From F23-B02 sp963632825 (GTDB lineage Bacteria; Bacillota; Clostridia; Oscillospirales; Oscillospiraceae): a DNA stretch of 8,191 nucleotides. Position 1 is the stretch's first letter, and each line of letters opens with the position of its first letter. Shown one piece after another: positions 7,241 to 8,191 of this stretch. The translations under genes and the position numbers were made by a program. A model generated the notes under the pieces. The model did not search any database and had not been told where the DNA came from. It worked only from the letters and a program-made list of their open reading frames with translations. The stretch covers positions 1 to 8,191 of the forward strand of contig CAVGWF010000063.1 in assembly GCA_963632825.1 (NCBI GenBank). The letters are read 5' to 3'.

Positions 7241-7516
7241 TTAAAGCTCGGGCAGGTCGCTGCCGACCACCGTGCGTCTGCTGTCAGCGCCGTTTCCGCT
7301 GCTTCTTATGATCTCGCGCTGGGTATTATCCGGCAGAGCGCAGGTGAGCAGATAACCCGCAATGGGCACGAAAATGCACAGAACGATTATCATTGTTTTC
7401 TTCTCCGGATATCCCTTGTTGACGACGATTTCACCGAACTGCATGGCGGCATAAATCGTAAACGCAAGCACTGAGATAAACAGCATAACTAAAAACAGTG
7501 TGGCTCCAGAACTCAT
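7241..7516 (-). CDS. small two-helix membrane protein, unknown function
   Basis: 91 residues, first gene of the three-gene operon. Membrane helices lie at about 6-28 (TLFLVMLFISVLAFTIYAAM) and 42-61 (MIIVLCIFVPIAGYLLTCAL), joined by a basic loop containing KGYPEKK. A polar tail from about residue 62 starts LPDNTQ. The segment GY...PIAGYLL..ALPD recalls small membrane proteins found beside zinc-ribbon proteins in Clostridia, but I cannot give a family name. The start is well supported: AAGGAGG (complement of 7525-7531) lies 8 nt before the ATG. Its TAA stop merges with the ribosome site of the next gene, 10 nt away. A promoter overlapped by a 26-bp dyad lies directly upstream, so this gene's leader carries the operon's control. 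Confidence 0.85.
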   Translation of the reverse strand: MSSGATLFLVMLFISVLAFTIYAAMQFGEIVVNKGYPEKKTMIIVLCIFVPIAGYLLTCALPDNTQREIIRSSGNGADSRRTVVGSDLPEL

Positions 7517-7544
7517 AATTTTATCCTCCTTAAATTCCGCGCAG

Positions 7545-7570
7545 CTATCATAAGGTATACCTTTTGAGAG
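7545..7570. promoter_or_regulatory. operator O1, imperfect 26-bp dyad inside P1
   Basis: A dyad centred at 7557/7558 on GGTATACC, with 11 of 13 base pairs symmetric; the exceptions are pairs 7547/7568 and 7551/7564. It covers the whole P1 spacer, the -10 box and the last bases of the -35. A bound dimer would block polymerase, so repression is expected. The 32-bp block 7540-7571 matches 7698-7729 at 30 positions. The protein that binds is unknown. Confidence 0.7.
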
Positions 7571-7574
7571 TCAA
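7547..7574 (-). promoter_or_regulatory. operon promoter P1 (proximal)
   Basis: Minus strand: TTGACT at 7574-7569 (5 of 6), a 16-nt spacer, and TATGAT at 7552-7547 (5 of 6), preceded by a T-rich tract that could act as an UP element. The start would fall near 7540, leaving about 24 nt before the ATG at 7516. The spacer and -10 lie inside the operator dyad at 7545-7570. Confidence 0.75.
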
Positions 7575-7697
7575 TTGATTTACCCGTTTTTGACGGAGAA
7601 AAAACAAAAAGATTAACAAAATGAACATATTGCTGCTGAAATTTGCAATAGCATATTGCTATTTTGCCGGTTTTCAGTTATCATAACGACAGAAAGC
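7572..7697. other. AT-rich spacer between the two operators
   Basis: No convincing gene. It contains a T-rich run on the minus strand just upstream of P1, and a short inverted repeat AATAGCA-TAT-TGCTATT at 7647-7663. A 21-codon open frame on the plus strand (7621-7686) has no ribosome binding site. If the two operators are bridged, this is the DNA that would loop. Confidence 0.5.
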
Positions 7698-7709
7698 CGC
7701 AGCTCTCAA
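7680..7709 (-). promoter_or_regulatory. possible distal operon promoter P2
   Basis: Minus strand: TTGAGA at 7709-7704 (5 of 6), an 18-nt spacer, and TATGAT at 7685-7680 (5 of 6). The -35 is formed by the arm of the perfect dyad O2. It would give a leader of about 155 nt. It is weaker than P1 because the spacer is 18 nt and the -35 sequence is dictated by the palindrome. Confidence 0.4.
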
Positions 7710-7728
7710 AAGGTATACCTTTTGAGAG
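7703..7728. promoter_or_regulatory. operator O2, perfect 26-bp palindrome
   Basis: Half-site CTCTCAAAAGGTA at 7703-7715 followed by its exact complement to 7728, with no spacer between halves. It is the perfect version of O1, 158 bp upstream of it centre to centre. It overlaps the -35 of candidate P2 and lies 18 bp from the ribF terminator. Lack of a loop argues against a hairpin role and favours binding of a symmetric protein dimer. Confidence 0.7.
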
Positions 7729-7746
7729 TTTCACTATTGATATGCG

Positions 7747-7782
7747 AAAAAATCAGCAGAGCCGATTGCTCTGCTGATTTTT
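7747..7782 (-). terminator. rho-independent terminator of ribF
   Basis: A 15-bp stem (arms 7748-7762 and 7768-7782, GC core CAGCAGAGC) with loop CGATT. On the minus strand it ends in a run of six Ts (7752-7747). The stem begins at the last base of the ribF TGA stop. It isolates the downstream three-gene operon from ribF transcription. Confidence 0.9.
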
Positions 7783-8191
7783 CATGTATTTATGTTCTTT
7801 CGTTCCAAGCTCTCGAAATAATCCCGCGTTGTCTGTGCATCGTGCTTTATCTGCGAGGCGAGCTCCTCAAGGTCGTCAAACCTGCGCTCGGGACGCAGAA
7901 AATTATAAAAGTCGATGCGAACCTGATGACCATAGAGATTTCCACAGAAATCGAGAAGGAAGCTCTCAACATTAACGCTGCCGTTTTCGCTTACCGTGGG
8001 TCTTACACCGACATTGGTAACGGACATATACTCATTACCGTCAATAAAAGCCTTTGCGGCATAAACACCGTGCCTGGGGACGATAACGCCGTGCGGAAAG
8101 CTCATATTTATAGTCGGCGTCCCCATCTGCGTTCCGCGGTGGTACCCACTGCGCACGGTATCCGTAAGGGTATGAGGTCTGCCTAAATACT
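7782..8191 (-). CDS. ribF: bifunctional riboflavin kinase/FAD synthetase, C-terminal part
   Basis: Phosphorylates riboflavin to FMN and adenylylates FMN to FAD; cytosolic. Only the C-terminal 135 residues or so lie in the window; the frame stays open to the right edge, starting YLGRPHTLTDTVRSGYHRG. Riboflavin kinase signatures follow: GTPTINM, the GVYAAKAFIDGNEYMSVTNV segment, RPTVSE, VESFLLDF with the family's catalytic Glu, LYGHQVRIDFYNFLRPERRF and the tail LEELASQIKHDA. The N-terminal FAD synthetase domain, start and promoter are outside. A GTG at 8156 is in frame but internal to the conserved domain, so it is not the start. The last codons overlap its terminator hairpin. Confidence 0.95.
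   Translation of the reverse strand, partial: YLGRPHTLTDTVRSGYHRGTQMGTPTINMSFPHGVIVPRHGVYAAKAFIDGNEYMSVTNVGVRPTVSENGSVNVESFLLDFCGNLYGHQVRIDFYNFLRPERRFDDLEELASQIKHDAQTTRDYFESLERKNINT

Noticed and set aside
7647..7663. Short inverted repeat AATAGCA-TAT-TGCTATT as a terminator or attenuator
   Set aside because: The stem is AT-rich and only 7 bp with no T tract after it in either direction; insufficient to call.
7621..7686. 21-codon plus-strand frame encoding a hydrophobic peptide (MNILLLKFAIAYCYFAGFQL...) between the operators
   Set aside because: Tempting as a small membrane peptide or toxin, but there is no ribosome site at useful distance (the nearest GGAG is over 20 nt away) and no plus-strand promoter; such a short frame is expected by chance in AT-rich DNA.
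7540..7729. Miniature transposon or insertion-sequence remnant flanked by 32-bp repeats
   Set aside because: The repeats are direct, each is itself a dyad, no target-site duplication is seen, and one copy fits exactly within a promoter; an operator pair explains this better, though a genome-wide count would settle it.

Overview
The window looks like chromosomal DNA from a Gram-positive anaerobe of the class Clostridia, probably a gut Oscillospiraceae/Ruminococcaceae-type organism. This is an inference. It rests on strong AGGAGG-type ribosome binding sites, consensus sigma-A promoters, a UPF0340 (YwlG-like) protein, a DUF3048 (YerB-like) lipoprotein, and a zinc-ribbon/repeat/DUF6273 membrane protein of a kind common in gut Firmicutes. 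No tRNA, rRNA, CRISPR array or transposase was seen.

Layout. Positions 1-1973 (minus) hold a queA-tgt operon, two consecutive steps of queuosine tRNA modification; tgt runs off the left edge. Divergent from it is dapA (2110-3006, plus), the first committed step of diaminopimelate/lysine synthesis. It ends at a long perfect hairpin shared with the convergent UPF0340 gene (3050-3592, minus). The UPF0340 gene and the DUF3048 lipoprotein gene (3708-4778, plus) diverge from promoters whose -35 elements overlap. The lipoprotein gene ends at a bidirectional terminator at 4798-4828.

The right third is the unusual part. Three minus-strand genes form a tight operon read from 7516 down to 4844: a 91-residue two-helix membrane protein, a 576-residue protein (N-terminal beta domain, zinc ribbon, one membrane helix, three 37-residue repeats, DUF6273), and a 219-residue two-helix membrane protein overlapping its predecessor by ATGA. 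None has a function I can name. In front of the operon lie two copies of a 26-bp dyad centred on GGTATACC, 158 bp apart. One is perfect. The other lies within a promoter and departs from symmetry only at two bases that create the -10 box. A second possible promoter uses an arm of the perfect copy as its -35. This looks like a tightly repressed, possibly DNA-looping, control region; no regulator gene is in the window.

The right edge holds the C-terminal riboflavin kinase part of ribF (minus), closed by its own terminator at 7747-7782. All stretches without a gene are shorter than 300 bases.
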